64,000 nucleotides of DNA from Pseudidiomarina insulisalsae (GTDB taxonomy: Bacteria; Pseudomonadota; Gammaproteobacteria; Enterobacterales; Alteromonadaceae). Below, piece after piece: positions 42,633 through 50,222 of the stretch (position 1 is its first letter; every line of letters starts with the position of its first letter). The notes beneath the pieces were generated by a model. It was not told the origin of the DNA. It did not search any database and saw only the letters and a list, made by a program, of their open reading frames with translations. The stretch is from assembly GCF_003987065.1 (NCBI RefSeq), contig NZ_PIPY01000009.1:1-64000 (forward strand). The letters are read 5' to 3'. The position numbers and the translations under genes are program-made.

Positions 42633-44462
42633 TTACCAATACCAGGACCAACCGAGCTGAATCCGCGATCCTTTCTGCCGGGCAACGCTTAGCCGAATAT
42701 CTTGTTGGGGTGCAATGTGCCAGGCCATCTCGCATCCCGCATACCAAGGCTCTTCCAGGCGGCTGCCAGGATCGAATTCATAACGCAGAGTACACTGAGA
42801 CCGCCAGCGATTTCCTTCAGATAGCCATTGTAATTGTGGTGCAGCAAGTATACCCCCGACATACGCCGAGGGGTCTCGCAACTCTGTCCTCAGGCTCAGG
42901 TTAACGCGTTCGTTCTTAATTCGGAAAGCGTGTCCGTAGCTGGCGGTTACTATGGGACTCAGATCATCAGCTGGTTGGCGCAGGCGATCGCGCTGCCACC
43001 CCAGCTCAAGCCCCCAGGAAGCACCACCATCGCCCGGTAGCCCCGAAACGCTCTCGTTAAGCGTATGCAATCGTAACAGCCAAAAGTGTTCCAGCTCCAA
43101 CGAGTTCCTATCAGCGCTGAGTCCCAACTCTGCCATGGTCAATGTCGCGTTCGGTAACCTTCCTTGCTGCCGCTGTAGCACATCATAATAGGCGGGACGA
43201 AAATTCATGCTCAGCCGCGTGGCGCTATCGCTGCCGGTGTCAGTGTAATCAAGGCCGAAGCGAAGCAAACCAGGTGCTTGTGCGCTCTCTGGGGCGCTGG
43301 GCTCAGCGAGCTGCCAGTCATGGCCTGTGGTCATGGGTAACAGCATGCGCTGGCGCAGCAACTGCTGTTTTTCGCGCTGTAAGCGCTGATGTTCCGGTGT
43401 GCCCTGATCGAGCTGGTGTAAGCGGTAGGCATAAAAGTCAGTCAGCACGTCGGCCACTTTTTGCTGACTTTGCGCCGGAAAATCCGTTAACTCAAAATAC
43501 CCGGGATTGCGCAGCCAGGCGTTTAGTAGTGCTTTTTCATCTGGGATCAGCTGCGACCAACGTTGTTGAAACTGGTAAAGGCGCGAAGGCTGCAGGTGTC
43601 GCTTGGCTATAGCAGCATGACCATCAATTGTGGCTTCATTGAGACGTTGAATAATATCTGCTGGCAACACAAAGGGATCGTGGCTTTGCACTAGTTGACT
43701 GTCAGTGACGAGTTCGAGCGCACGCGCCATATGATAGGCACAGTTACGTGAAGAGAAAAAATAAGCGTAGTCGGTCTGCAACAGCTCCCATAAATGCCAG
43801 ATCAGTAAGCGGCTTTGCGCAGGCGAAGTACTAAGTCGGTAATTCCAGAGGTTCCGTAATTCAGCCTCGGCATAATTAATATCATAACGGTAAAAGTGCG
43901 TGGTTGAGTAAGCGGCACGGTAGCCACCTACCAACCCTTTGATGATATAGCTGACCGGGTCTTCGTCGTGCGGTACGCGCGCACCAAAGTTAAAACTGTT
44001 TGCCATGAGCTGACGTGCGCTGGTATCACTTGTACTACCCACACGAATCAGTAAATGGCCGTAAAAGCTGGCGGGGTTCTCTAAAAAACCATCGGCAAAA
44101 ACAACACTCACGCTGTCAGGCGTTTGTCCGCCGAGCCACTGCATCAATTTGTCACATTGCCGGTAGTCAAAGCTGAGTAGCTGCTGCTGTGCCAGCCATG
44201 CCGCACGCGCGGGAAAGCGACACATTTGTTGCGCGTTCTCATGAAATAAACGCAGCGTCGCTCTTAGCTCGGCCTCAGCATCAACAGCGCCATTTTTAGC
44301 AAGAAAAAATGATGGCGTCTCTATCTCACTGGCGCTAGCCATTGCAGGCATATGCAATAATTTTTGCCAGGTACGGGCAGCCGCCAGTTGCGACAGGTCT
44401 GCAGCCATACTGGTAAGCGACGTCAACAGAAGTGCCAGCGCCAGCGTAAGCTTAAGTTTCAT
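42633..44462 (-). CDS. DUF4105 (Lnb N-terminal-type) periplasmic/outer membrane protein
   Basis: The protein has about 609 residues. A signal peptide (ending near TSMAA) precedes a DUF4105 domain (about 90-300) with FLENPASFYGHLLIRVG, NFGARVPHDEDP, the papain-like NlpC-related region and the SSRNCAYHMARALE segment. The C-terminal half is beta-rich with short strands ending in GWSWYW, which looks like an outer-membrane barrel. DUF4105 may be a cysteine peptidase or amidase-like domain (Cys in SRNCAY, His in YGHLL). It follows a DUF3015 gene and a terminator hairpin. Confidence 0.85.
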   Translation of the reverse strand: MKLKLTLALALLLTSLTSMAADLSQLAAARTWQKLLHMPAMASASEIETPSFFLAKNGAVDAEAELRATLRLFHENAQQMCRFPARAAWLAQQQLLSFDYRQCDKLMQWLGGQTPDSVSVVFADGFLENPASFYGHLLIRVGSTSDTSARQLMANSFNFGARVPHDEDPVSYIIKGLVGGYRAAYSTTHFYRYDINYAEAELRNLWNYRLSTSPAQSRLLIWHLWELLQTDYAYFFSSRNCAYHMARALELVTDSQLVQSHDPFVLPADIIQRLNEATIDGHAAIAKRHLQPSRLYQFQQRWSQLIPDEKALLNAWLRNPGYFELTDFPAQSQQKVADVLTDFYAYRLHQLDQGTPEHQRLQREKQQLLRQRMLLPMTTGHDWQLAEPSAPESAQAPGLLRFGLDYTDTGSDSATRLSMNFRPAYYDVLQRQQGRLPNATLTMAELGLSADRNSLELEHFWLLRLHTLNESVSGLPGDGGASWGLELGWQRDRLRQPADDLSPIVTASYGHAFRIKNERVNLSLRTELRDPSAYVGGILAAPQLQWLSEGNRWRSQCTLRYEFDPGSRLEEPWYAGCEMAWHIAPQQDIRLSVARQKGSRIQLGWSWYW

Positions 44463-44474
44463 GCGTTGATCCAT

Positions 44475-44506
44475 AAAAAAGCCCCGTACACCAGCGTGTG
44501 CGGGGC
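44475..44506 (-). terminator. Terminator between DUF3015 and DUF4105 genes
   Basis: A GCCCCG...CGGGGC hairpin (44481-44506) with further ACAC/GTGT pairing is followed on the minus strand by six U residues (44475-44480). The downstream start codon lies 12 bp beyond the U tract, so the DUF4105 gene has no visible promoter of its own. Confidence 0.85.
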
Positions 44507-44525
44507 TTCGATGGTAGTATTCAGA

Positions 44526-45026
44526 TTAGCTGGCCTGGCAATGTGCAACAGCATCAGCTGCGGTATAGTAAAGCGCTTCGGCTTTCTCAACCTGACTTTG
44601 CCCGGAGTAACTTGCCGTGCCCATATGGGCGGCATAGTCGGTACGCAATTTCTTGATTGCCTGAGGTTGTTGCGCTTGTGTACAGCCCATCAACTGTAAC
44701 ATTGCATTCAGATGCTCACCGTCACCAACCGCTAGCTGCTCCTCAATTTGCACATAGGATTCAGTAACGAAAATCGCGGTAAAGGTTCCTGCTCCTTCGC
44801 AGGTTTCTTGCGACACGGTAGCTGACGTCACTGCTGTAGTACCTAAGTCCCAGATAATATTCGAAATGGCTGCTGCCAGCCCATGATTAGGGAAAATCAT
44901 GGCACCGATACCGCACTGCTGCCATGGGTTCACGCCACCAAATGCGTTTGCCTGCGCTTTGGGTGCTGCAAGCATATTACCGGCAATTAAAACCGCTGCC
45001 GCAGTTACTGCTAACTTACGTACCAT
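44526..45026 (-). CDS. DUF3015 secreted protein
   Basis: The 166-residue protein has a signal peptide (ending near AQANA) and the DUF3015 start NPWQQCGIGAMIFP. It has four or five cysteines after the signal peptide that could form disulfides, plus TSATVSQETCEGAG. Function is unknown. The family often sits next to DUF4105 genes, as here, which suggests a shared periplasmic task. A strong GGAAAGAAGG site precedes the start. Confidence 0.9.
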   Translation of the reverse strand: MVRKLAVTAAAVLIAGNMLAAPKAQANAFGGVNPWQQCGIGAMIFPNHGLAAAISNIIWDLGTTAVTSATVSQETCEGAGTFTAIFVTESYVQIEEQLAVGDGEHLNAMLQLMGCTQAQQPQAIKKLRTDYAAHMGTASYSGQSQVEKAEALYYTAADAVAHCQAS

Positions 45027-45060
45027 GTTGTTATCCTTCTTTCCGTTGAGTAAGGTTAAT

Positions 45061-45633
45061 TTAGCACTTTGGCACAGTATTTAAAGCATGCTGCCATGCG
45101 CCTTCAGCATCGAAGTCTTTCACGAGCCCGCCTTTTTCTTTTGGCTCGGTAAATGCGTCCATACCGTGCTCGATCATATAGCTGGGATGGTATTCCGGCG
45201 CGCCTAACTGTTTAATGGCCTCGCATAAACCAGGTTCCGTCAGGCGTAGTTCGATGGCTTCCTGCATAGCCACCAGGTCTTCCTGTGTGGCTGCCTGAAA
45301 GGAGTTCATACGCATCACCATTAGCCCCTGATGTGCGGTTTGATCGCTCACCCGTAAAGTATCGAAAAAACCATAGGTCATGGCTGCGGTATACATGTCA
45401 GCCGCGTCAACATAATTTTCAGCCGCTAAACACTCTGCAATACCGTTAAAAATGACAACTGGGGTCATTTTTGCATTCAGCTCGCTAAGCTGCAGACATC
45501 CAATTTGCTCGGTGGGCTTTAAATTCCCTTCCGTTTCATAATTCTGCACCTGCTGCGCTTCTGGCTGAATACTCATGCCAAGGGCAACGGCGGCAATGAC
45601 CAGTACAATCAAAACGAGATATTTAGTCTTCAT
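45061..45633 (-). CDS. Uncharacterized membrane-anchored or secreted protein
   Basis: The 190-residue protein has an N-terminal hydrophobic segment (LVLIVLVIAAVALGM) that may be an uncleaved anchor, then a soluble helical domain with four cysteines (GCLQLSEL, IAECLAAE, PGLCEAIK and the final Cys). I do not recognise a family. It lies 34 bp upstream of the DUF3015 gene on the same strand, so it may belong to the same unit. Confidence 0.75.
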   Translation of the reverse strand: MKTKYLVLIVLVIAAVALGMSIQPEAQQVQNYETEGNLKPTEQIGCLQLSELNAKMTPVVIFNGIAECLAAENYVDAADMYTAAMTYGFFDTLRVSDQTAHQGLMVMRMNSFQAATQEDLVAMQEAIELRLTEPGLCEAIKQLGAPEYHPSYMIEHGMDAFTEPKEKGGLVKDFDAEGAWQHALNTVPKC

Positions 45634-45681
45634 AAAATGCCTTGGTAACTAAAAATTAAGTTCAGAATACGTGAACCCGGA

Positions 45682-45933
45682 CTACTTCACCATCACCTTA
45701 CCGCCAATTATTTTGTAAGCGGGTGTACCCCGAATCATGGTCTCGCGGGCGAACTCCTGACCACAGGCGGGGCAGACACCTACCGCTTGCGTGTGGTCTT
45801 CGACAATACGTTCAATGAAACATTTCACCAACGCGCCTTTGCCGCCTTTACGATATTTGTAAAGCGGTGCGCGGCACTTGTTGCAACTTATCTGCACCGT
45901 GCGAAGTGGTGGTTTCTTGCGAGGTTTAGCCAT
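45682..45933 (-). CDS. Small zinc-ribbon protein
   Basis: The 83-residue basic protein has two CxxC pairs (SCNKCRAPLY and GVCPACGQEF) that form a zinc ribbon. It may bind nucleic acid or a protein partner. I know no assigned function. It starts at ATG 45933. Confidence 0.72.
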   Translation of the reverse strand: MAKPRKKPPLRTVQISCNKCRAPLYKYRKGGKGALVKCFIERIVEDHTQAVGVCPACGQEFARETMIRGTPAYKIIGGKVMVK

Positions 45934-45993
45934 GCCGGAACATGTTAATGACTGGCATGGCTAATGCAAGGCAAGTGTCAGCTGTTGCTTGAA

Positions 45994-46239
45994 CTAAGCG
46001 CGCTTTAACGCCCGTACGATTACCAGTAATACAACGGCACCTATGGTGGCAACAATAATACTGGCAAGCAGACCGCCGTCGGTGGAAAAGCCCAGTGCCC
46101 CGAACAAAAAACCACCCAGTAGCGCACCAATAATGCCTATGGCAATATTGCCCAGCAGGCCAAAGCCGCCACCTTTCACCAGCGTACCGGCCAACCATCC
46201 GGCGATAAGCCCCACCAATAAAAACCATAAAAAACTCAT
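45994..46239 (-). CDS. GlsB/YeaQ/YmgE-family membrane protein
   Basis: The 81-residue protein has three hydrophobic segments and the family motifs GLIAGWLAGTLVKG and GIIGALLGGFLFG. These transglycosylase-associated small membrane proteins are stress-induced in many bacteria; mechanism is unknown. It starts at ATG 46239 behind GGAG. Confidence 0.92.
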   Translation of the reverse strand: MSFLWFLLVGLIAGWLAGTLVKGGGFGLLGNIAIGIIGALLGGFLFGALGFSTDGGLLASIIVATIGAVVLLVIVRALKRA

Positions 46240-46324
46240 GGGAAACTCCTTCTGCTATTTTTAAGTGAGAAAAATGCGATAAATCACTCTTAAACATAGC
46301 AAAGAAGCATTATTTTGGTAGCGA

Positions 46325-46684
46325 TTAAGAAGCTAGCATTTTTAAATATTGCGCAAGTACGACCGCATTATTGTGTTCACGATCTTTTGACGCATAAAGT
46401 AGCGTCACTTGCTGGCTTTTTGCTTTTTCTGCTAACTCGCGGCAACTGTCCTGATGCTCCTTTAATTCCGCTAAATAGCTATTGCGAAACTCGGCCCAGC
46501 ACGACGGGTTATCATGAAACCACTGCCGTAGATCATCGGAGGGTGCAACTGACTTCAACCAGTCATCAAGTTGCGCCTCGTCTTTTGCGAGGCCTCGTGG
46601 CCATAGCCTGTCGATAAGAACACGGTAACCATCATCCTCAGCGACCGCGTCATAAATGCGTTTCGTCTGTAACTTCATTGGCAT
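46325..46684 (-). CDS. DUF488 family protein
   Basis: The 119-residue protein has the family signature YRVLIDRLWPRGLAKDEA, then LRQWFHDNP and the C-terminal VTLLYASKDREHNNAVVL. DUF488 proteins are small cytoplasmic proteins of unknown function, sometimes linked to stress. ATG 46684 follows GGAGG, and ATG 46678 is an alternative. Confidence 0.9.
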   Translation of the reverse strand: MPMKLQTKRIYDAVAEDDGYRVLIDRLWPRGLAKDEAQLDDWLKSVAPSDDLRQWFHDNPSCWAEFRNSYLAELKEHQDSCRELAEKAKSQQVTLLYASKDREHNNAVVLAQYLKMLAS

Positions 46685-46721
46685 AACACCTCCGATAGTT
46701 TCAGGGATAAATATAGAGGGG

Positions 46722-46973
46722 TTAGTGTTTCCCGGTAATTATTTTGCTGAGTATTTTGTCGGCCTGGTCGGTGTTCATGGCGTAAATAGTCCAAACCACG
46801 GCCAGGGCAATGATCACGACATGGGTGAGCCAGTCGCTGAAATCAATCGACCAGATAAAGGAAAGAATCCAGGCGGCGAGATATAACAGCAGTGCGGACG
46901 GCACAGAAACAAGTGCAAAGCCAGCAAAGAACAGCACAATCGCAGCCAGTTTTGTGGTGAGTAGGCGTATCAT
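46722..46973 (-). CDS. Small two-to-three-helix membrane protein
   Basis: The 83-residue protein has hydrophobic segments around residues 8-37 and 48-65 and a short charged tail. I do not recognise a family. It lies 6 bp after the larger hypothetical gene upstream and may be co-transcribed with it. Confidence 0.68.
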   Translation of the reverse strand: MIRLLTTKLAAIVLFFAGFALVSVPSALLLYLAAWILSFIWSIDFSDWLTHVVIIALAVVWTIYAMNTDQADKILSKIITGKH

Positions 46974-46979
46974 AGTGTT

Positions 46980-47921
46980 TTAAATCTCCTGCTCATAGTT
47001 TAGCAGTGCTTGCGCCAGTTTTTGCTCAAACGCTTCGATTTCTGCCAACTCTTTTTCTTTATCAGTGAGCGTTGCCAACATTTGCGCTTGCCGCAGTCGC
47101 ATACGTAAAATATGAGCTAGTTCAGCTTCTACAACTTCGCGATTTCCTTCGTGACCGGCCGCTAATTCTTCTTCAATTTTATCAAGGCTCATAACGGTTC
47201 CACGGACCATGCCGGAACTCATCATCATGTTAAATTCGTCAATTTGCAGGCCATCCATACTGCCTTGCTTTTCATCAAGAAGATAATCGCGCAGTGCGGT
47301 ATTACCAAACGCCAATGCCGTATTGTACATTTCATTATGAACTTCCGGACCCAGGCTCACATAGCTATACCAACGGTCAATGACATCGCGGTTATTTTTC
47401 ATTGCCATGACACCGCGCCAGGCTTCTCCATTATTAATATCAGCGCCGAGGGCGACGAGCCTATCAAAGTGTTCAACAGTAAAACTGTCACGCCGCGAAC
47501 TTACGACCACGTACATTGCCGCCGTTACCGGCCCTATCTTGGGCACTGATAACATCACCTGGTTTGCAGCTATATCGCCGCGCTCCATTAATGCCAGCAT
47601 AAAGTCGGGGCGTATGCCAATCAGCTCAGGGTCATCGGCAAACAGTTTTTGAATATCCTCCAGCGAGACATCTGGGTAGCGCTTTAAAGCAAGTTCCAGG
47701 GCACTTTCTGTTGTTGCGTCGTTAGTAACTGTTTCGTCCGCACTGACAGTTGGCTGCCGGATAACAGCCGTTTCGTCGTCCTTTTTCTCGACCGCAATCG
47801 TTTCTGTCGCGGTGACTTCGACATTCTGGCGCATTAGCTCCGGTGACGACTCATCCCTCGTTAGCAGCCAACCGCCAATCACCGCAGCAATCCCTAGCGC
47901 CAACACAATAATAAATCGCAT
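46980..47921 (-). CDS. Uncharacterized anchored protein with ankyrin-like segment
   Basis: The protein has about 313 residues. It has an N-terminal anchor (FIIVLALGIAAVIGGWLL), an acidic linker to about residue 65, then a helical region with an ankyrin-like unit (FDRLVALGADINN ... NTALAFGNTALRDYLL) and a C-terminal helix rich in Glu, Lys and Ala likely to form a coiled coil. The frame begins with TTG at 47927, but ATG 47921 has GGAG at correct spacing. The function is unknown. Confidence 0.7.
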   Translation of the reverse strand: MRFIIVLALGIAAVIGGWLLTRDESSPELMRQNVEVTATETIAVEKKDDETAVIRQPTVSADETVTNDATTESALELALKRYPDVSLEDIQKLFADDPELIGIRPDFMLALMERGDIAANQVMLSVPKIGPVTAAMYVVVSSRRDSFTVEHFDRLVALGADINNGEAWRGVMAMKNNRDVIDRWYSYVSLGPEVHNEMYNTALAFGNTALRDYLLDEKQGSMDGLQIDEFNMMMSSGMVRGTVMSLDKIEEELAAGHEGNREVVEAELAHILRMRLRQAQMLATLTDKEKELAEIEAFEQKLAQALLNYEQEI

Positions 47922-47987
47922 ACGCAAACTCCTTTTCCAATGAATCCAAATGCTATCTCGTAGCAGTTTCGCTTCAGCATTTCTGAG

Positions 47988-48785
47988 CTACACTGTAATG
48001 CGCCCCTTCAGGTAGTGAGCGGCATGACCGGAAATCAGCACTCTGTCACCCTTTACCGAGCAATGAAGCACGCCGCCGCGACGCGATGCCTGATAAGCCA
48101 TCAAATCATTTTTACCTAAGCGCTCAGCCCAAAAAGGCGCCAGCCCGGTGTGAATCGAACCGGTCACCGGGTCTTCATCACCGCCGTTTGCTGGCCAGAA
48201 GTAACGGGAAACAAAGTCGTAGTCAGCCGATTCGGACGAGCATGTGACCACCACGTCGTAAGGCGCCAGCTGTTTTAACGACGCATTGTCACACAATACA
48301 GAGCGAACGTCAGACTCAGATTTGTACACCACAAAGTAGGCTTGGTCGTTCCGATAAACTTCGTCAGGCGTAATCGACAAACCCGACAATAAGTTATCAG
48401 GAGTAGTGTCGACTTTTTCCGGCTTGGTGTTTGGAAAATTCATCTGTATCTGACCCGAGTCGGTTTTGCTAACAGAGAAATCACCAACCGCTTCAGCGAA
48501 CAAATCAAGACGATTCAGTTGTGGGTTTTTGTCGAATAAAACAAATGCCGAAGCCAGGGTTGCGTGACCACAAAAAGGAATTTCGGTAATCGGCGAAAAC
48601 CAGCGGATGTGGTAGCCGGATATTTCTTGGGGCACCAGAAATGCGGTTTCTGATAGGTTGTTTTCGGCGGCTATCGATTGCATTAACTCGTCTGACAGCC
48701 AGCTATCAGTGATCATAACCGCAGCAGGATTGCCGCTGAAAACTGCATCGGTAAAGGCGTCAACTACATTAATTTCGAGTTCCAT
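47988..48785 (-). CDS. PhzF-family isomerase
   Basis: The 265-residue protein has two similar halves in the diaminopimelate-epimerase-like fold. It shows the start VVDAFTDAVFSGNPAAV, the catalytic glutamate region NNLSETAFL, FCGHATLASAFVL and the second-half motif DPVTGSIHTGLAPFWAERL. Homologues include PhzF and YddE. Phenazine genes are absent, so the substrate is unknown. It is not coupled to the toxin genes at 48821-49343. Confidence 0.9.
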   Translation of the reverse strand: MELEINVVDAFTDAVFSGNPAAVMITDSWLSDELMQSIAAENNLSETAFLVPQEISGYHIRWFSPITEIPFCGHATLASAFVLFDKNPQLNRLDLFAEAVGDFSVSKTDSGQIQMNFPNTKPEKVDTTPDNLLSGLSITPDEVYRNDQAYFVVYKSESDVRSVLCDNASLKQLAPYDVVVTCSSESADYDFVSRYFWPANGGDEDPVTGSIHTGLAPFWAERLGKNDLMAYQASRRGGVLHCSVKGDRVLISGHAAHYLKGRITV

Positions 48786-48820
48786 TTTTATTCTCTAAAT
48801 TTGGTTTGTTTACTAGAAAA

Positions 48821-49102
48821 TTACTGATCTTTCAGGCTCTTATAAACCTTATCTTTATCTCGCTTGCCAACGGCTAGAACATAAACCACAAGCACATCAC
48901 CAACGACTTCATAAATAAGTCGATAGCCCGCAGCGCGCAATTTTATTTTATACACTGAGCTGTAACCACTAAGCTTAGCCTTAGGTACTTTAGGATGGTG
49001 GAGCCGTTGCTCGAGTTTCTTTTTAAACTGTGCTTTTACTGGTGGTGCCAGCCGTTGCCATTCCTTCCATGCTGAAGGAACAAACTTGAGCTTATAAGTC
49101 AT
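48821..49102 (-). CDS. relE: RelE-family mRNA interferase toxin
   Basis: The 93-residue basic protein matches E. coli RelE across its length: FVPSAWKEWQRLAPPVKAQ, YKIKLRAAGYRLIYEV and VGKRDKDKVYKS. These contain the arginines and tyrosine used to cleave ribosome-bound mRNA. It overlaps the antitoxin gene by 11 bp, the usual coupling. The residues expected for activity look intact. Confidence 0.92.
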   Translation of the reverse strand: MTYKLKFVPSAWKEWQRLAPPVKAQFKKKLEQRLHHPKVPKAKLSGYSSVYKIKLRAAGYRLIYEVVGDVLVVYVLAVGKRDKDKVYKSLKDQ

Positions 49103-49343
49103 CTAAATCGACCTCGACGGCATCACCCATCTCCGCACGACGTTCCTCTACCAATTTGCCAAGCTCGTAATCCTCAACCACTTCCATAATCGCTTCGTAA
49201 GTTTCAGCAGGGATCAGGTAAGCTGCTGGCTTGTTATGATTCAGTACAGCAATCGGCGAACCGCTTGCCTCCGCAAGAATCGCCGAGGGATTTTTCTTCA
49301 ATTCTGAAATGCTTACAGAGTAGTCGGCATGAACTTCACGCAT
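49092..49343 (-). CDS. Phd/YefM-type antitoxin
   Basis: The 83-residue protein has a YefM/Phd-like N-terminal DNA-binding part (YSVSISELKKNPSAILAEA, IAVLNHNKPAAYLIP) and an acidic C terminus that would wrap the toxin. ATG 49343 has GAGG six bases upstream; the frame is open to 49355. It would neutralize RelE and repress the pair. A Phd-type antitoxin with a RelE toxin is a mixed but known combination. Confidence 0.88.
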   Translation of the reverse strand: MREVHADYSVSISELKKNPSAILAEASGSPIAVLNHNKPAAYLIPAETYEAIMEVVEDYELGKLVEERRAEMGDAVEVDLDDL

Positions 49344-49430
49344 AAAAGACCTCAAATAGGCTTGTATTTATGGACTTATTTTAGCTCTTTTTTATAGTTT
49401 TTTCATTCTTATCTTTGTAAGTGCTTGGTC

Positions 49431-49838
49431 CTAGCGTGGCCGTATCAGCGGTTCGACCATGTCCCCGGTTAAGTGTCTGCTTTTAAAGCGGAGCAAGTCT
49501 TCGAAGTCAAAGTCAGTAACGGCGACGCGCTCGTTGCCTTGCCAGGCGATCCGATAAGAAAGTTCCCGGGGATGACCATCGAGGCTCGCCAGTAACTCGC
49601 TCTCGTCACTACGATTCAGATCGATGACCACAATATCCGTTTGCCAGTTCGTCGTCGCGCCGCAGTTCACGATTTCTACCACCACGGCTTTCGTTTCATC
49701 CGGCGACGTCACACGCTCAAACTCTTCGGTTCCACAACTACCGCTAAAAAATAATACGATCGGCAGCCAGATAAGTAGACCGCCAATCACCACTGACCAA
49801 AACACCGCCGCGCCAGCGCTCCATAGAAATTTAAACAT
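49431..49838 (-). CDS. Small membrane-anchored protein, unknown
   Basis: The protein has about 135 residues. An N-terminal hydrophobic stretch (AAVFWSVVIGGLLIWLPIVLFFSG) precedes a soluble domain with two cysteines (GSCGTEEF, IVNCGATT). I do not recognise a family. The open frame begins at a TTG (49850), but ATG 49838 has a better site. It overlaps the upstream gene by 8 bp. Confidence 0.72.
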   Translation of the reverse strand: MFKFLWSAGAAVFWSVVIGGLLIWLPIVLFFSGSCGTEEFERVTSPDETKAVVVEIVNCGATTNWQTDIVVIDLNRSDESELLASLDGHPRELSYRIAWQGNERVAVTDFDFEDLLRFKSRHLTGDMVEPLIRPR

Positions 49839-50166
49839 CGGCGTTCCCAATTGTTTCTTGGGGATGTTGCTGTTCCCGGCTGACCTTAAAAGCGATCCCG
49901 CCCGTCTTTTTCGCCACGAGGTTATAAACCCAGGTAATGATCAACACAAAGATATAGGTAAAGATGGCGTAGAACACGGGCGCAAGTATCACACTGAATA
50001 ACGAGTAACTAAAGATCATCGTAGCGCCAGCGTCAAAATTCCCGATCAACCCGACTAATCCCATAAGCAGAGACAAGGGCAAAAAACCTAAAATTGTCGC
50101 CCAAAATGCCACCAAAGCGCAGACGACTGCCGCCTTGTGCGGCTCAATGTAGGTAATTCTGTTCAT
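49831..50166 (-). CDS. Three-helix membrane protein, unknown
   Basis: The 111-residue protein has about three hydrophobic segments (ALVAFWATILGFLPLSLLMG, ATMIFSYSLFSVILAP, IFTYIFVLIITWVYNL) and a basic C terminus. I do not recognise a family. It starts at ATG 50166, 57 bp after the glmS stop, and is followed by an overlapping small-protein gene, so the two are probably a unit. Confidence 0.72.
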   Translation of the reverse strand: MNRITYIEPHKAAVVCALVAFWATILGFLPLSLLMGLVGLIGNFDAGATMIFSYSLFSVILAPVFYAIFTYIFVLIITWVYNLVAKKTGGIAFKVSREQQHPQETIGNADV

Positions 50167-50200
50167 TGAAAATCCTTCTCCTTAACACATAGAAAGTAAG

Positions 50201-50220
50201 AAGGGCGCCGAAGCGCCCTT
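50201..50220 (-). terminator. Hairpin after glmS
   Basis: AAGGGCGC / CGAA / GCGCCCTT is a perfect 8-bp stem 3 bp after the glmS stop. On the minus strand it is followed by a pyrimidine-rich but broken U tract, so termination may be partial. Confidence 0.65.
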
Positions 50221-50222
50221 GA

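Noticed and set aside
45926-46297. A 123-codon minus-strand frame over the GlsB/YeaQ gene
   Set aside because: It is a shifted frame of the clear GlsB-family gene at 45994-46239; its Cys- and Arg-rich translation has no family features.
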